64,000 bases of DNA from Flavobacterium lipolyticum (GCF_020905335.1 NZ_JAJJMN010000002.1:558001-622000), one strand, 5' to 3'. Positions 41,607 to 51,718 are shown, counted from the stretch's first letter. The notes: generated from the letters alone by a model not told the origin. Numbers and translations: made by a program.

Positions 41607-44513
41607 ATGAAAAATTTATACAAAATTATGTTGCTGTGTGTCTGTGGAGCTACTTACGCACAAACCCAGAATGATATTGCAAAAATTAGGTCCGGAAGTA
41701 ACGTGTCTGAACTACAGTCTCTGAGTCAGAGATACCAAACCGAGGCGGACCAGAAGAAACAAAGAATCAGTAATCTTGTGAAAACTAATGGCTGGCGCAC
41801 TTCATTTAGTAATAAAAATGGAACCACGAGCGAATTAGTAGATGTAAGTGCCGATGGTAAAACGCCTATTTATTTTGCTACCGAAAATGTAAATGCCGCA
41901 AAATCCACACGGGCAAATTACTTGAATTCCGGTGGTGGTTTAGGACTGAATCTTAACGGACAAAACATGACGGCTTATGTTTGGGATGGCGGTGCTACAC
42001 TTCCTACTCACAATGAGTTTGGCGGAAGAGTGTCCATTAATGATGGGGTTACTGCTATTGTTGCCGGAAGCAACAACAGTCAGCACGCCAATCACGTAAC
42101 AGGTACTATTGTTGCGGCAGGTACTGTAGCGGCATCCAAAGGAATGGCCTTTCAGGGAAATGCCAGAACGAACGAATGGACTAACGATTTGTCTGAAGCC
42201 ACTACAGCAGCGGCAAACGGAATGCTGATCTCCAATCATTCTTATGGATGGGCTACAAGAAATTCTGCTGGAACAGTTCTGATCGCTCCGTGGCAGTTTG
42301 GGGCTTATCAAACTACTGCCAGAGACTGGGACAATCTGATGTTTAATGCTCCTTACTACCTGCAGGTGAAATCAGCCGGAAATGACGGTGGTGATAACAC
42401 CGCAAATACAAGTCCGTTAGGTGGTTTTACCGCTTATGATAAACTTACAGGATTTTCGACTTCTAAAAACAATCTGGTGATTGCTAATGCCAATGATGCT
42501 GTGATAAGTTCAACAGGAGCTTTAACCAGTGTTACCATTAGCGGCTCCAGTAGTCAGGGACCTACAGACGATTTGAGAATCAAACCGGATCTTGCCGGAA
42601 ACGGAGCCTCTGTTTATTCGACAGCCACACTTACAAATCCGGTAACACCATTAACCAATAGCAGTTATGGTAATGCCAGCGGAACTTCAATGGCAGCTCC
42701 AAACGTAACCGGAACACTACTTTTGCTACAACAACATTATAAAAATCTGACCGGAAACTTTATGCGTGCTGCTACTCTAAAAGGATTGGCATTGCATACA
42801 GCCGACGATGCGGGAGCTGTTGGACCTGATGCAATTTTTGGATGGGGTTTACTGAATGCAAAATTTGCTGCGGAAACCATTACAAAAAACGGAACAGCGT
42901 CTATTGTTCAGGAAAGTACACTGGTGAATGGGGGTACTTATACATTGTCGGTAACTTCAGACGGAGTTAATCCGTTAATTGCTTCTATTTCATGGACAGA
43001 TCCAGCCGGTGTTGCTTATTCAGGAAGTACACCAAATATTGGTACAGCAAAATTGATAAACGATTTAGACATTCGTGTGACTAATGGGGCAGGAACTAAT
43101 TTTCCATACCGATTGCTTACTGCAACAACAAACGGATTGGGTGACAATACCAGAGACCCTTTTGAGCGCATCAGAATTGTTGGCGCAGCTGGAACGTATA
43201 CCATAACCGTAACTCATAAAGGAAGTTTGGTAAATGGAAGTCAGAATTTTTCAACAGTGGTAACCGGAATTACCGTACCGGATCTTTACATCAAAGACAG
43301 ACCGTTTGATGTGGGATTACAGCCAAATCCGGATTCAGGACCTATGTGGATCAGTGATGATATTTGGGTAAGACAAACGATTGACGGAGGAACTACTCAT
43401 GAAAATCCTGAGTTTAAATTAAGCTCTCCAAACGGAGTGTACGTTAAGGTGTACAACAAAGGAACAGTTCCTAGTGCATCCGGAAAAGTGAAACTGTATT
43501 TTGCAAAAGCTTCTTCAGGATTAACATGGCCTACCAACTTTGTTAATTTTTATGTTGGACCTGTATTGCATGGTGATTATATCGGAGAGGTAGCTATCCC
43601 GGCAATTGCTGCAGGTGGAAATGCTACGGTGGTTATCCCTTGGTATCCGCCAAATCCTGCTGATTTCACTTACGATGTACACCATTTTTGTTTAGCGGCA
43701 AGAATAGAATCATCAGAAGATCCTATGTTTAATGAACAAACTAATGTGGGTATAGGTGTAAACACCAAAAACAACAACAATATAGCCTGGAAAAATTTAA
43801 GTGTTTACAACCTGAACACGACAGATTTTGTTCCTCCAACTGCAGTATTCATCAGAGGAATCAGATCTAAAAATATCAACGTGAGATTTATAGACAGAGG
43901 ATTTAACGAACAGTTGAAGAATAATTTCTTTGATTTGGGCGGTACAGTTGAAGCTACACTGGATCCAAAACTATTTGAAAGAGCGCAGGCCAATGGAAGT
44001 CTGAAAGGTGTACAGATTTTAGATAAAAATAAAATCCTTATTACTTCCAGAGAGGCATCTATTGCAAACCTGCCTATTGATATCGATGAAACTTTCGGAA
44101 TCACATTTGATTTCAAAGTGGCAAAAGATTTCCCTGTTGAAGAGCAAATTACCTTAGACCTTGTTCAGGAAGATGCTAAAAGCGGAGAACTTGAAGGAGG
44201 AGAGCGTTTTGCACTGGTAAAAGCTAAACCGAATACTAAAGCCGGCGCTACGTCACTTGTTGAAGCTCCTGAATCCCGTTTGGTTGCCATCTATCCAAAT
44301 CCAACAAACGGTATATTTAAAATAGCCGTAAATAGTGAGGAGCAGGGAACATTAAAAATAACAAGCATTTTCAATACGGTTGTTTTTGAAGAAAAAACAA
44401 ATAAACAAAAAGAATTTAGTGTAAATATCTCCAAACAAGTTCCGGGAATTTACATCGTTCAGTTTATTTCTGAAAAAGGAAAAGTAGTGACTAGAAAAAT
44501 AATTAAAAACTAA
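41607..44513 (+). CDS. Secreted subtilisin-like serine protease (S8) with type IX secretion sorting domain
   Basis: A 968-residue secreted protease. The signal peptide is about 1-19 (MLLCVCGATYAQT). Catalytic residues are Asp127 in AYVWDGGATLPTHNEFGG, His160 in NSQHANHVTGT, oxyanion Asn259 in KSAGNDGG, and Ser361 in ASGTSMAAPNVTG. A P/proprotein-type beta domain (about 430-555) follows, then a beta-rich region with CARDB-like features (about 560-780). The end (about 895-968) is a type A sorting domain of the type IX system (VAIYPNPTNGIFKIAVNSEE to KVVTRKIIKN). The enzyme would be released or fixed at the cell surface. The gene is monocistronic, ending at a hairpin terminator. The protein target is unknown; host or dead-tissue proteins are usual for such enzymes. 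Confidence 0.93.
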   Translation: MKNLYKIMLLCVCGATYAQTQNDIAKIRSGSNVSELQSLSQRYQTEADQKKQRISNLVKTNGWRTSFSNKNGTTSELVDVSADGKTPIYFATENVNAAKSTRANYLNSGGGLGLNLNGQNMTAYVWDGGATLPTHNEFGGRVSINDGVTAIVAGSNNSQHANHVTGTIVAAGTVAASKGMAFQGNARTNEWTNDLSEATTAAANGMLISNHSYGWATRNSAGTVLIAPWQFGAYQTTARDWDNLMFNAPYYLQVKSAGNDGGDNTANTSPLGGFTAYDKLTGFSTSKNNLVIANANDAVISSTGALTSVTISGSSSQGPTDDLRIKPDLAGNGASVYSTATLTNPVTPLTNSSYGNASGTSMAAPNVTGTLLLLQQHYKNLTGNFMRAATLKGLALHTADDAGAVGPDAIFGWGLLNAKFAAETITKNGTASIVQESTLVNGGTYTLSVTSDGVNPLIASISWTDPAGVAYSGSTPNIGTAKLINDLDIRVTNGAGTNFPYRLLTATTNGLGDNTRDPFERIRIVGAAGTYTITVTHKGSLVNGSQNFSTVVTGITVPDLYIKDRPFDVGLQPNPDSGPMWISDDIWVRQTIDGGTTHENPEFKLSSPNGVYVKVYNKGTVPSASGKVKLYFAKASSGLTWPTNFVNFYVGPVLHGDYIGEVAIPAIAAGGNATVVIPWYPPNPADFTYDVHHFCLAARIESSEDPMFNEQTNVGIGVNTKNNNNIAWKNLSVYNLNTTDFVPPTAVFIRGIRSKNINVRFIDRGFNEQLKNNFFDLGGTVEATLDPKLFERAQANGSLKGVQILDKNKILITSREASIANLPIDIDETFGITFDFKVAKDFPVEEQITLDLVQEDAKSGELEGGERFALVKAKPNTKAGATSLVEAPESRLVAIYPNPTNGIFKIAVNSEEQGTLKITSIFNTVVFEEKTNKQKEFSVNISKQVPGIYIVQFISEKGKVVTRKIIKN

Positions 44514-44567
44514 TATTTTTCTAGTGAAACGCTTATTATTTTTATGAGTGTATGAAATTAAAGGAAG

Positions 44568-44602
44568 TCGTCTCAAGGTAAACTTGAGACGATTTCTTTT
44601 TT
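44568..44602 (+). terminator. Terminator of the subtilase gene
   Basis: TCGTCTCAAG (44568-44577) and CTTGAGACGA (44583-44592) form a 10-bp stem with a GTAAA loop, followed by a T-rich tail to 44602. Confidence 0.88.
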
Positions 44603-44636
44603 TATAAAAGAAAAGCTTTGCAGACTTTGGCTTTTA

Positions 44637-45320
44637 AACGCAAAGTACGCTAAGTTTTTTTTATGCGTAGGTTTTATATAAAAAACATAAAGTCCGCAAA
44701 GCTTTGTCTAAGTATAGCTTTGCGAACTTTGCCTTTCTAAACGTAATACAGCTAAAATTCTTAGCGTGCTTTGCGTTAAAATTTTAAGCTTCAAATGGAG
44801 TGAAGTACTTTGACATTTAACGCAAAGTGCGCTAAGTTTTTTTATGCACAAGGTTTTATGTAAAAAGCATAAAGTTCGCAAAGCTTTGTCCAGATATAGC
44901 TTTGCGAACTTTATTTTTCTAAGTGTATGCAGCTAAAATTCTTCGCGTGCTTAGCGTTAAAATTTTCAGCTTCAAATGGAGTGAAGTACTTTGACATTTA
45001 ACGCAAAGCGCGCTAAGTTTTTTTATGCACAAGGTTTTATGTGAAAAGCACAAAGTTCGCAAAGCTTTGTCTAAGTATAGCTTTGCGAACTTTGTTTTTC
45101 TAAGTGTATACAGCTAAGATTCTTCGCGTGCTTTGCGTTAAAATTTTCAGCTTCAGATGGAGTGAAGTACTTTGATATTTAACGCAAAGTACGCTAAGTT
45201 TTTTTTATGCGTAGGTTTTATATAAAAAACATAAAGTTCGCAAAGCTTTGTCTAGGTATAGCTTTGCGAACTTTGTTTTTCTGAGTGTATACAGCTAAAA
45301 TTCTTAGCGCGCTTTGCGTT
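44637..45320. repeat. Four tandem nested-palindrome repeats, period about 181 bp
   Basis: Four copies of a 140-141-bp unit at 44637-44777, 44819-44958, 45000-45139 and 45181-45320 are separated by about 41-base spacers. Each unit has outer arms (AACGCAAAGTGCGCTAAG and its inverse near CTTAGCGTGCTTTGCGTT) and inner arms (AAAGTTCGCAAAGC and GCTTTGCGAACTTT) around a loop of about 13 bases. The spacers (with CTTCAAATGGAGTGAAGTAC) are conserved too. The array fills the convergent gap between the subtilase gene and the gene ending at 45355. There is no coding potential. Confidence 0.93.
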
Positions 45321-45354
45321 AAAATTTCCAACTTAGATGATTATTGCTCTATTT

Positions 45355-46386
45355 TCAAGGATGAACTTTTGCAACATACGAAGACACTGTTACGGTACCC
45401 GAATCATCTTTCATTGTATAAACACCTAAAATACTATTTTGATAAGCGGTATTAGCACTTGTACTGTTAGCATCCGGAAAATCAATATCTATCCAGTTGG
45501 CTTCTCCAAATGAGCCATCTGAATTTCGATTTACAGCAACAAAGGAAGCTCCCATATCTTTTCCGTTAACACTAATCCAGTCAGACGGCATATGATAACC
45601 ATTGTCTTTGGATGCGGTGATCCCTTCAAAATGTGTAACTACAGACAGAATCGTTTCATTCTTGTAACTAAACGATTTTAAATTAGTTGTTTTCCTCGTT
45701 TTGGAATTGTAATCCACAAGGAAAGCCTGACTTATCTCCCCTAATTTAGCACTCGAGTAACCGCCTGCCATAGTATAATGATCGCCACCATTATGCCAGA
45801 TACCGTACAAAGTAGTCGTTAAGGAATCGGGAACTTTAAAATCAATGTATTCTTTAGTGACAACATCATACAGAAATGCATATCCATTCTTGTCATTCTC
45901 TACATCATAATTTCCAACAGCGATTCCGCCCATTATACTATGAACAAATACATTATTGGTATTACCGCCATTTGGCGACACCTGAATCCAGGTTCCTGAA
46001 CCATCTACAGGACCTTCGTAATAAAAACCAAGATTTCCGCTTGGAGCTTTACCGGAAGAGGCAGATATTTTATAGGAGCCTACTATTTGTACTTTGCCAT
46101 GATGTCCGTTATTAGGACCGTAACAAGAGGTATTGATAACTGTTGCTGTTGGCGTGCTTGGAAAATTTACAATATTCCATTTACCCTGATTACCGCTTCC
46201 ATTTAGCGGTCCTTCATAGATTAAGCCTTGAACAATATCATCAAGACCTATTAAACTACCTGAAATGTATACATTTTCAGATCCTGTTACGCCTCTTACG
46301 CCTTGTATGCTGGTTTCTCCGCCATTAGGATAATTGAAATCCGTATACTTTGCCGTATTGACTTCCAGATTTATATTTTCTGACAT
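45355..46386 (-). CDS. Propeller-like protein of unknown function, paired with a sulfatase
   Basis: A 343-residue protein without signal peptide or membrane segment. It is all-beta in character, with repeats such as GLIYEGPLNGSGNQGKWNIV, GFYYEGPVDGSGTWIQVSPN, YGPNNGHHGKVQIVGSY and HSIMGGIAVGNYDVENDKNG, which suggest blades of a beta-propeller. I do not recognise a named family. It lies 58 bases downstream of the sulfatase gene in the same direction and is likely co-transcribed. The lack of export signals in both proteins suggests a joint cytosolic job or a non-standard export route. No terminator is obvious, but the palindrome array begins 35 bases beyond its stop. Confidence 0.7.
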   Translation of the reverse strand: MSENINLEVNTAKYTDFNYPNGGETSIQGVRGVTGSENVYISGSLIGLDDIVQGLIYEGPLNGSGNQGKWNIVNFPSTPTATVINTSCYGPNNGHHGKVQIVGSYKISASSGKAPSGNLGFYYEGPVDGSGTWIQVSPNGGNTNNVFVHSIMGGIAVGNYDVENDKNGYAFLYDVVTKEYIDFKVPDSLTTTLYGIWHNGGDHYTMAGGYSSAKLGEISQAFLVDYNSKTRKTTNLKSFSYKNETILSVVTHFEGITASKDNGYHMPSDWISVNGKDMGASFVAVNRNSDGSFGEANWIDIDFPDANSTSANTAYQNSILGVYTMKDDSGTVTVSSYVAKVHP

Positions 46387-46444
46387 AATTTTTCTTTTTT
46401 GATTAGTACTTTATTTTTTTGGAACTGTGTCCTGCAGCTGTTTT

Positions 46445-47977
46445 TTAGTTAAACGTTGTCGTACTATAAACATCTTTTGGCGCATTCACCCAAAGTTTTT
46501 CAACCTCCAGTTGATGCAGTTGTTCTTCTAATTCGTGTCTGATTTCACTATAAGCCGGATCGTAGGCAAGATTGGTGATTTCCAATGGGTCATTAACTAA
46601 ATCATACAGCTCATACTGTTTGAAGTAGGCCGTGGCGGCATCAAAGTAATAATCGAATTTCCATTTTTCGGTTCTGATACATCGAATGCGATTCGCAGCT
46701 CTTACGATCGTCCAGGTACTGTTCGAACCTGCTTTGATATCATCGTAAGTAAACAGTATACTGTGCTGAACAGGAGTGTTGTCCTGCATTATTGGCAGTA
46801 AACTGGTACCTGCAAGTCCCGTTGGCGGATTGGATACGTTGGCCATATCAATAAAAGTTGGAAAAATATCTGCTAAGGTTGCTAAGGCCATAGAGTGTTT
46901 GACAGGATGATCTTTAAATAATATCGGATTAGATATAACAAGGGGAACTCTTAAAGCTTCTTCATAAGCGACAAAAGTTTTCTGACGTAATCCGCCATGA
47001 GCAAGTCCCATTTCTCCGTGATCGGATGTCATTGTAACTAAGGCTGAATCGGCGAGTTTTTTGCCGTGTTCATCTTCTCTGTACAATTCGTCAATCAGGT
47101 AGCCAAACTGTTTGTCGGCAAGACTCAACAAATAACCATAAAAATTAATATAATTCAGTTTATCTTCGGTACTATTGATCGCTCCAAGAGTTAAAGCCAT
47201 ATTAATCAGAATTTGTTCCTGAGCCATAGGTTTTTTACTTTCCAGTAAATTTTCGTTTACAGTGGAAGGAAGCCCAATTTCTCTACCTGACCAGCTATCC
47301 GGATGATATCCTGATGTACCCGCTGTATTAGGATAAGCCAATACATCATGAGGATTTACGAGTGAAAGAATCAAACAATAAGGTTTATGATTTCCAGCAG
47401 CTCTCTGCGCTCTCACTTCTTTTAGATATTGAATAGCTTCGGCGGTGTATCTGGCGTCGTGATTGGCGTAGCCACCTCCAAAATTAAGCGGGTTCACATC
47501 TTCACCGGCGTCGGGAGCAATCCAGCCCATAGCCCCAAAGAGTGAAATATCGGCGGCCGTTAAATCCTCATAGTTTGTTTTAGTTCCATTAGGAGCAACA
47601 CCTTTACTCATGTGCCATTTTCCCCTGAATTGCACATCATAGCCATCGGCCCAAAGTGTATTCATAATATTAGGCAGTGCATTGCTAAGCGTAGGCTCCT
47701 GAGGTGACAACAGACCACCTTCAGTTAACGTTTGACTTACGCCATGTTTTGCGGGATATAGACCTGTGAATAAGGTCGAACGGCTAGGGGAGCACATGCA
47801 GGTGTTACAAAATGCACGGTCAAAACTAAAACCATTCTTTTTTAGAAAAGTTAGTGTAGGAAGGTTTTCTTCCTCCCATCCCGGTGGAAAATGTTGAGTA
47901 GCGCGCTGCTCATCAGTAATAATTAAAATCATGTCCGGCTTTTGGCCAATTTCGTTAAGTTTTTCTTTTAAGTTCAT
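46445..47977 (-). CDS. Sulfatase (formylglycine-dependent, alkaline-phosphatase superfamily)
   Basis: A 510-residue sulfatase. The N-terminus PDMILIITDEQRATQ has the metal-binding Asp22. The modification motif CSPSR (Cys62) in NTCMCSPSRSTLFTGLYPAK would be turned to formylglycine. Further marks are GKWHMSKG, ALVTMTSDHGEMGLAHGGLR and the C-terminal LYDLVNDPLEITNLAYDPAY. It lacks a signal peptide, unlike most Bacteroidota sulfatases, so it acts in the cytosol unless exported otherwise; cytosolic choline- or phosphonate-type sulfatases exist. The propeller-like gene follows by 58 bases. No maturase gene is present in the window. The substrate is unknown. Confidence 0.88.
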   Translation of the reverse strand: MNLKEKLNEIGQKPDMILIITDEQRATQHFPPGWEEENLPTLTFLKKNGFSFDRAFCNTCMCSPSRSTLFTGLYPAKHGVSQTLTEGGLLSPQEPTLSNALPNIMNTLWADGYDVQFRGKWHMSKGVAPNGTKTNYEDLTAADISLFGAMGWIAPDAGEDVNPLNFGGGYANHDARYTAEAIQYLKEVRAQRAAGNHKPYCLILSLVNPHDVLAYPNTAGTSGYHPDSWSGREIGLPSTVNENLLESKKPMAQEQILINMALTLGAINSTEDKLNYINFYGYLLSLADKQFGYLIDELYREDEHGKKLADSALVTMTSDHGEMGLAHGGLRQKTFVAYEEALRVPLVISNPILFKDHPVKHSMALATLADIFPTFIDMANVSNPPTGLAGTSLLPIMQDNTPVQHSILFTYDDIKAGSNSTWTIVRAANRIRCIRTEKWKFDYYFDAATAYFKQYELYDLVNDPLEITNLAYDPAYSEIRHELEEQLHQLEVEKLWVNAPKDVYSTTTFN

Positions 47978-48667
47978 TGTTTGTGGTTTAAGGGGTTAAT
48001 AAAAAATGCAATAATTGTTATATGGATTTGTAATGCATATTGATGGGTCAGTTTGAAATAATTCAAAAAGAGGGATTGGATTATCGTATAAAATTGAGGC
48101 GTGAAGTGAGAATGATAGTAGTGCTTTTTCAATATAATGTTCGGACAAAATAAATTGCAAAAGGCTTGTAGACGATACTGCAGTGTAGTGCTGAATCTGA
48201 TTAATAAGAATAAAGTTACAATAACAAAACAGATTTAAATTACGTATAAATACCTGTTTTGTAGTAGTTTATCTAATTTTTAAAAACTATTAAAGAGTTC
48301 AATAATCTGAAAGGACTCCAATTAGAAAGAGATTTTGTTATGGAAGAGACTCTTTTTGGTGAAGGAATAAAGATAAAGAGCAGTAATTTCCGGACTAAAA
48401 GTATAAGTGCAACTAAGAATTCTAAGGCTTGTGGGAATTGTGCTAAACGACTAAAAAATGTTTAAATAACCCGTTGGGTTAAGTTTAATAAAAAAAATGA
48501 TTAATCACATAGAAACATAGCTTTTAATCTAAAAGAAAATACATTCCTTCCACCTCATATTAGATGTGTTTAAATGAGGTGAAATGGATGTTAAACCTAT
48601 GTTCCTACGTATTAAAATGAATTATACTCAGAAAGTTTAAAATAGTAATAATTTTAAGTTTTAGTTT
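47978..48667. other. Non-coding gap upstream of the sulfatase operon
   Basis: A 690-bp stretch without a credible gene on either strand. It contains a stem, CACCTCAT (48551-48558) with ATGAGGTG (48574-48581), about 90 bases past the methyltransferase stop, possibly a weak terminator. No TAnnTTTG element for the sulfatase gene was identified. Confidence 0.6.
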
Positions 48668-50275
48668 TTAGTTTCCCTTCAATAAATTAATGCTTACTGT
48701 AGCGATATCGGCATCCGGGAATCGTTTAAAAATCGATTGGTCCGGAAATAATCCGGCTTCTGCTGCGACTTTATTAAAAACGTCAATTTCTACAATATAC
48801 TGGTCCGAGAAACCGTGAGTAGCATCATAAGCCGTTGCGGGAGTTTTTCCGATATTAACGGCTGCAAGTTTCGGATTGATGGTATGCAATTCAATCAACA
48901 GCAAGCCAAATTTACGCACATAAGGAGACCACTTTTGTAAATGTTCCAACAGATTATCTTCGACCAGATTGTTGCTGATTCTTTTTCCTCTGTAAGTAAA
49001 TGCACCGGTAGACGTACTGATTCTATCTTTGTTGATGTGTTGGGGATCTGTCCAAATTCGGTTGTGATCTAAAAAAGTCCTTACGTTAAGCAGGTCTTTA
49101 AGATCTATATTGTAGTTTTCTTTCAGATCTTCCGAAAGCAGTTGAGGGTTTCCAATATCGCCCCAGATCACCTTCGCCCAGATGTCCGCTTTGATAAGGT
49201 TAGCTCTGGTTACTTTTAAAGCTGCCTGATTATAGTCGGCACCAACCAAAAATAAAGGGTAGTCGTCAAGCATTTTTCCACGTAAAGTCTGCCTATCGAT
49301 AACTTCAAAAATATGCTGTAAAAAAGCACCATTACCGCAACCCATGTCAAGTATTCCTTTAGGTTGCTGTTCGATTGGTAAATTAAACAGGGTGACAATA
49401 ATTTCATCTACCACTTTAAAATAAGTATCGTGAGCACCACCGCTTCCCCATACATTCATTTCGCGATCTACGTGAATTTCATTTTCACCATCGGCTATCA
49501 TTCTTAAAACTGAAGGATCACCAAAAATCAATTCTTCGATTTTGGCAAAGGTGGGTAAATAAGAAACTGTAACACCGTAAGCACTGGCTCTTTTGGCATA
49601 GAACAAACCGGTTTCGGTAAACTGATAATTGCCATTTTTTTCTAAGAACCATCCAAGATGTACAAAAAAGTCCAGTATTTTTTTAAAGTTTTCCGGAGAT
49701 TTATGAAACTCTTCGGGTTGGAAAGAAGTCTCCATAAAGTATTTGTGAAACATTCCTTTCATGGCCAGACGTACAATGGTGGGACCAATCAAATGTCCTT
49801 CGACGTGTTTTAAAACCTGTTCCTGAAGACTACTTTTCAAAGGATCATCAGAAGGTTCGATTCCATATCCTTTTTTGTATTTTTCAAAAATAAGATTGAG
49901 TTTTTCAAAAGGAACATCGTCAAAAAGTCGTGGATGAAACTGTCCGGAGAATTGGAGTAAATCAACAACATCCTGATAGAGAGGAAACAGCGAAAAGGCA
50001 ATTTCTGTTTTTTCGTTTGTGATGATGGTTATTTCCTGTTTTCGATTATCTACTTCATATTCTAGAAAGCCCTGAGAGGCCAGAATTCTCAAACCCACAT
50101 TCAGATAGCCTTCATTTGCTTTAAAAGCACTAGCTAGCTGCGATAGTTGTACTTGCTTTTGCTTTAGAATATACTCTAAAACTTTGTGGTTTTGTAGTGC
50201 AATTGCAACCGGAGCAACAGCCAGGCCGTCAAGGTGTCTGAAAATAGAACTACGAAGTTGAGATTTATCGGTCAT
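48668..50275 (-). CDS. SAM-dependent methyltransferase with N-terminal winged-helix regions
   Basis: A 535-residue protein. Residues 10-75 look like the winged-helix dimerisation domain of small-molecule O-methyltransferases (AIALQNHKVLEYILKQKQVQ, YLNVGLRILASQGFLEYEV). A similar region recurs at about 160-225 (KILDFFVHLGWFLEKNGNYQ). The SAM site is at 305-320 (PKGILDMGCGNGAFLQHIFE), with a following acidic loop VGADYNQAALKVT. It is much longer than simple O-methyltransferases because of the doubled helical part and a C-terminal extension. It is somewhat like methyltransferase domains tied to polyketide enzymes. The gene stands alone; the substrate is unknown. The spacing to the sulfatase operon (690 bp) makes co-transcription unlikely. 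Confidence 0.75.
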   Translation of the reverse strand: MTDKSQLRSSIFRHLDGLAVAPVAIALQNHKVLEYILKQKQVQLSQLASAFKANEGYLNVGLRILASQGFLEYEVDNRKQEITIITNEKTEIAFSLFPLYQDVVDLLQFSGQFHPRLFDDVPFEKLNLIFEKYKKGYGIEPSDDPLKSSLQEQVLKHVEGHLIGPTIVRLAMKGMFHKYFMETSFQPEEFHKSPENFKKILDFFVHLGWFLEKNGNYQFTETGLFYAKRASAYGVTVSYLPTFAKIEELIFGDPSVLRMIADGENEIHVDREMNVWGSGGAHDTYFKVVDEIIVTLFNLPIEQQPKGILDMGCGNGAFLQHIFEVIDRQTLRGKMLDDYPLFLVGADYNQAALKVTRANLIKADIWAKVIWGDIGNPQLLSEDLKENYNIDLKDLLNVRTFLDHNRIWTDPQHINKDRISTSTGAFTYRGKRISNNLVEDNLLEHLQKWSPYVRKFGLLLIELHTINPKLAAVNIGKTPATAYDATHGFSDQYIVEIDVFNKVAAEAGLFPDQSIFKRFPDADIATVSINLLKGN

Positions 50276-50477
50276 AGAAAAGGGTTGAAGGTTAGTTAAA
50301 AATAGTGATTTTTTAATTTACGACCGTTGCTTTTTTAGGGGCTATTTTAAAATTCTTTTTATAGCTATTTTTCGCAAATAACTATTGGGAACCTCAAAGC
50401 AAGTGAAACGTCTTTATTAGAGCAAAAAACTGTTTTTCTATATGTTAAATTAAGTGATTGACAAGAAGTAGAAGTAA

Positions 50478-51458
50478 TCAGCTAACCGCCATTTTATTAT
50501 ACTTATTGCGATATTCCAACGGATTTAATCCTGTTACTTTTTTAAAAATGGTTCGAAATGCTTTTGTATCGGTATAGCCTACATCATACATTACCTCATT
50601 GATATTTTTACGGCTGGTCTCGAAACTTTTTTTGGCGTACTCAATTTTCACCCGATTGATGTATTCTAAAACTGAATTGTTGGTTGCGGTTTTAAACCGT
50701 CTCTCAAAACTTCTTCTTCCCAGCAATACCATTTCAGCCAATTCATCAATGGTGATTTTTTCCTGTATATTATCTTCAATAAAATTCTGAACCTGTTTAA
50801 TAGCCTCGTCGTTATGATTCTTTTGCCCCTGAAACATAGCAAAAGAAGCCTGACTGTCTCGGTCGATATCGATGGCAAAGTATTTGGAGGCAAGTATTGC
50901 AGTCTCTCTGTCGGTATATTTTTCGACCAGGTGAAGCAATAAGTTCCAGTAAGAATGTCCACCTCCGCTGGAATAAAGACGGTGTTCTTCGGTAATAATG
51001 CTTCCGTCTATGACTTCTACTTCAGGAAACATTTCTCTAAACTCATTTTGAAATCCCCAATGGGTAGAACATTTTTTGCCGTTTAGCAGACCAGTGGAAG
51101 CTAACAAAAACGCTCCAACACATAATGATGCGATCTCGGCGCCCTTATGATATTGTTCGCTGATCCAGGGTAATAGTCCTTGATTTTGGGCAATTGCAGC
51201 TTTCATGTCTCCAAATAAGGCAGGAATGACAATTAAATCAGTGGCAGTAATATCTTTTGTGAGCTGAGACGTATTAACGGAATACAATCCGTTATTAAGT
51301 TTTACTTCTTTTTCTAAACCTACTAATTGTACATCAAACAATAATTTTTTACCGGAGGCGGTCATAAATTGATTTACAGCCGAAAATAAGTATTGCGGAT
51401 CTGCAATTGCCTGCAGAACCGAACTTTCAGGAACAAGAATGCTTACTTTTTTTATCAT
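50478..51458 (-). CDS. GlxA family transcriptional regulator (DJ-1/PfpI sensor plus AraC DNA-binding domain)
   Basis: A 326-residue regulator. Residues 1-190 form a DJ-1/PfpI-like domain with ASLCVGAFLLASTGLLNGKK (elbow Cys113) and CSTHWGFQNEFREMFPEVEV. Residues 220-320 form the AraC double helix-turn-helix (KITIDELAEMVLLGRRSFER, then NINEVMYDVGYTDTKAFRTI with FKKVTGLNPLEYRNKY). It is divergent from the two VOC-protein genes and the DoxX-like gene and probably controls them. A TATCTTTG on the minus strand (51602-51609) fits its -7 element. GlxA-type regulators in Bacteroidota often sit next to VOC and DoxX genes; the inducer is unknown, with electrophiles such as methylglyoxal as one possibility. 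Confidence 0.9.
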   Translation of the reverse strand: MIKKVSILVPESSVLQAIADPQYLFSAVNQFMTASGKKLLFDVQLVGLEKEVKLNNGLYSVNTSQLTKDITATDLIVIPALFGDMKAAIAQNQGLLPWISEQYHKGAEIASLCVGAFLLASTGLLNGKKCSTHWGFQNEFREMFPEVEVIDGSIITEEHRLYSSGGGHSYWNLLLHLVEKYTDRETAILASKYFAIDIDRDSQASFAMFQGQKNHNDEAIKQVQNFIEDNIQEKITIDELAEMVLLGRRSFERRFKTATNNSVLEYINRVKIEYAKKSFETSRKNINEVMYDVGYTDTKAFRTIFKKVTGLNPLEYRNKYNKMAVS

Positions 51459-51601
51459 GGTTTTTTAAGGGTTAGATCAAATTAGGTAAACGATTTACAA
51501 TTGACTGACTGTTTGTGAGCCCTTGATTTTACTTGGTTGACTGTTGAATGCAACACTTTATCGGGATCATAGCGATACAACAATTGATTTCAATGCAATT
51601 T

Positions 51602-51609
51602 CAAAGATA
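51602..51609 (-). promoter_or_regulatory. -7 promoter element for the GlxA-type regulator
   Basis: On the minus strand TATCTTTG fits TAnnTTTG. It would give a leader of about 135 bases to the start at 51458. No clear -33 element is seen. Confidence 0.35.
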
Positions 51610-51718
51610 AAGATAGTTTGTCGTAAATGCCCTTTTTGTTGTCGTTTTTGTGTAGGTGGATTCTGTGATTTCTACTCCATCTTTGTACTATCAATTAACA
51701 ATTAAAAAATCACACAAA

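Noticed and set aside
41607..44513. Secreted subtilase as the collagenase feeding the hydroxylysine locus
   Set aside because: It is attractive but unsupported: it is 20 kb away, has no collagen-binding domain that I can recognise and shows no shared regulatory site.
44637..45320. CRISPR array or multi-copy RNA genes
   Set aside because: Units of 140 bp with conserved spacers and nested palindromes do not fit CRISPR, and no promoter or known RNA motif was seen.
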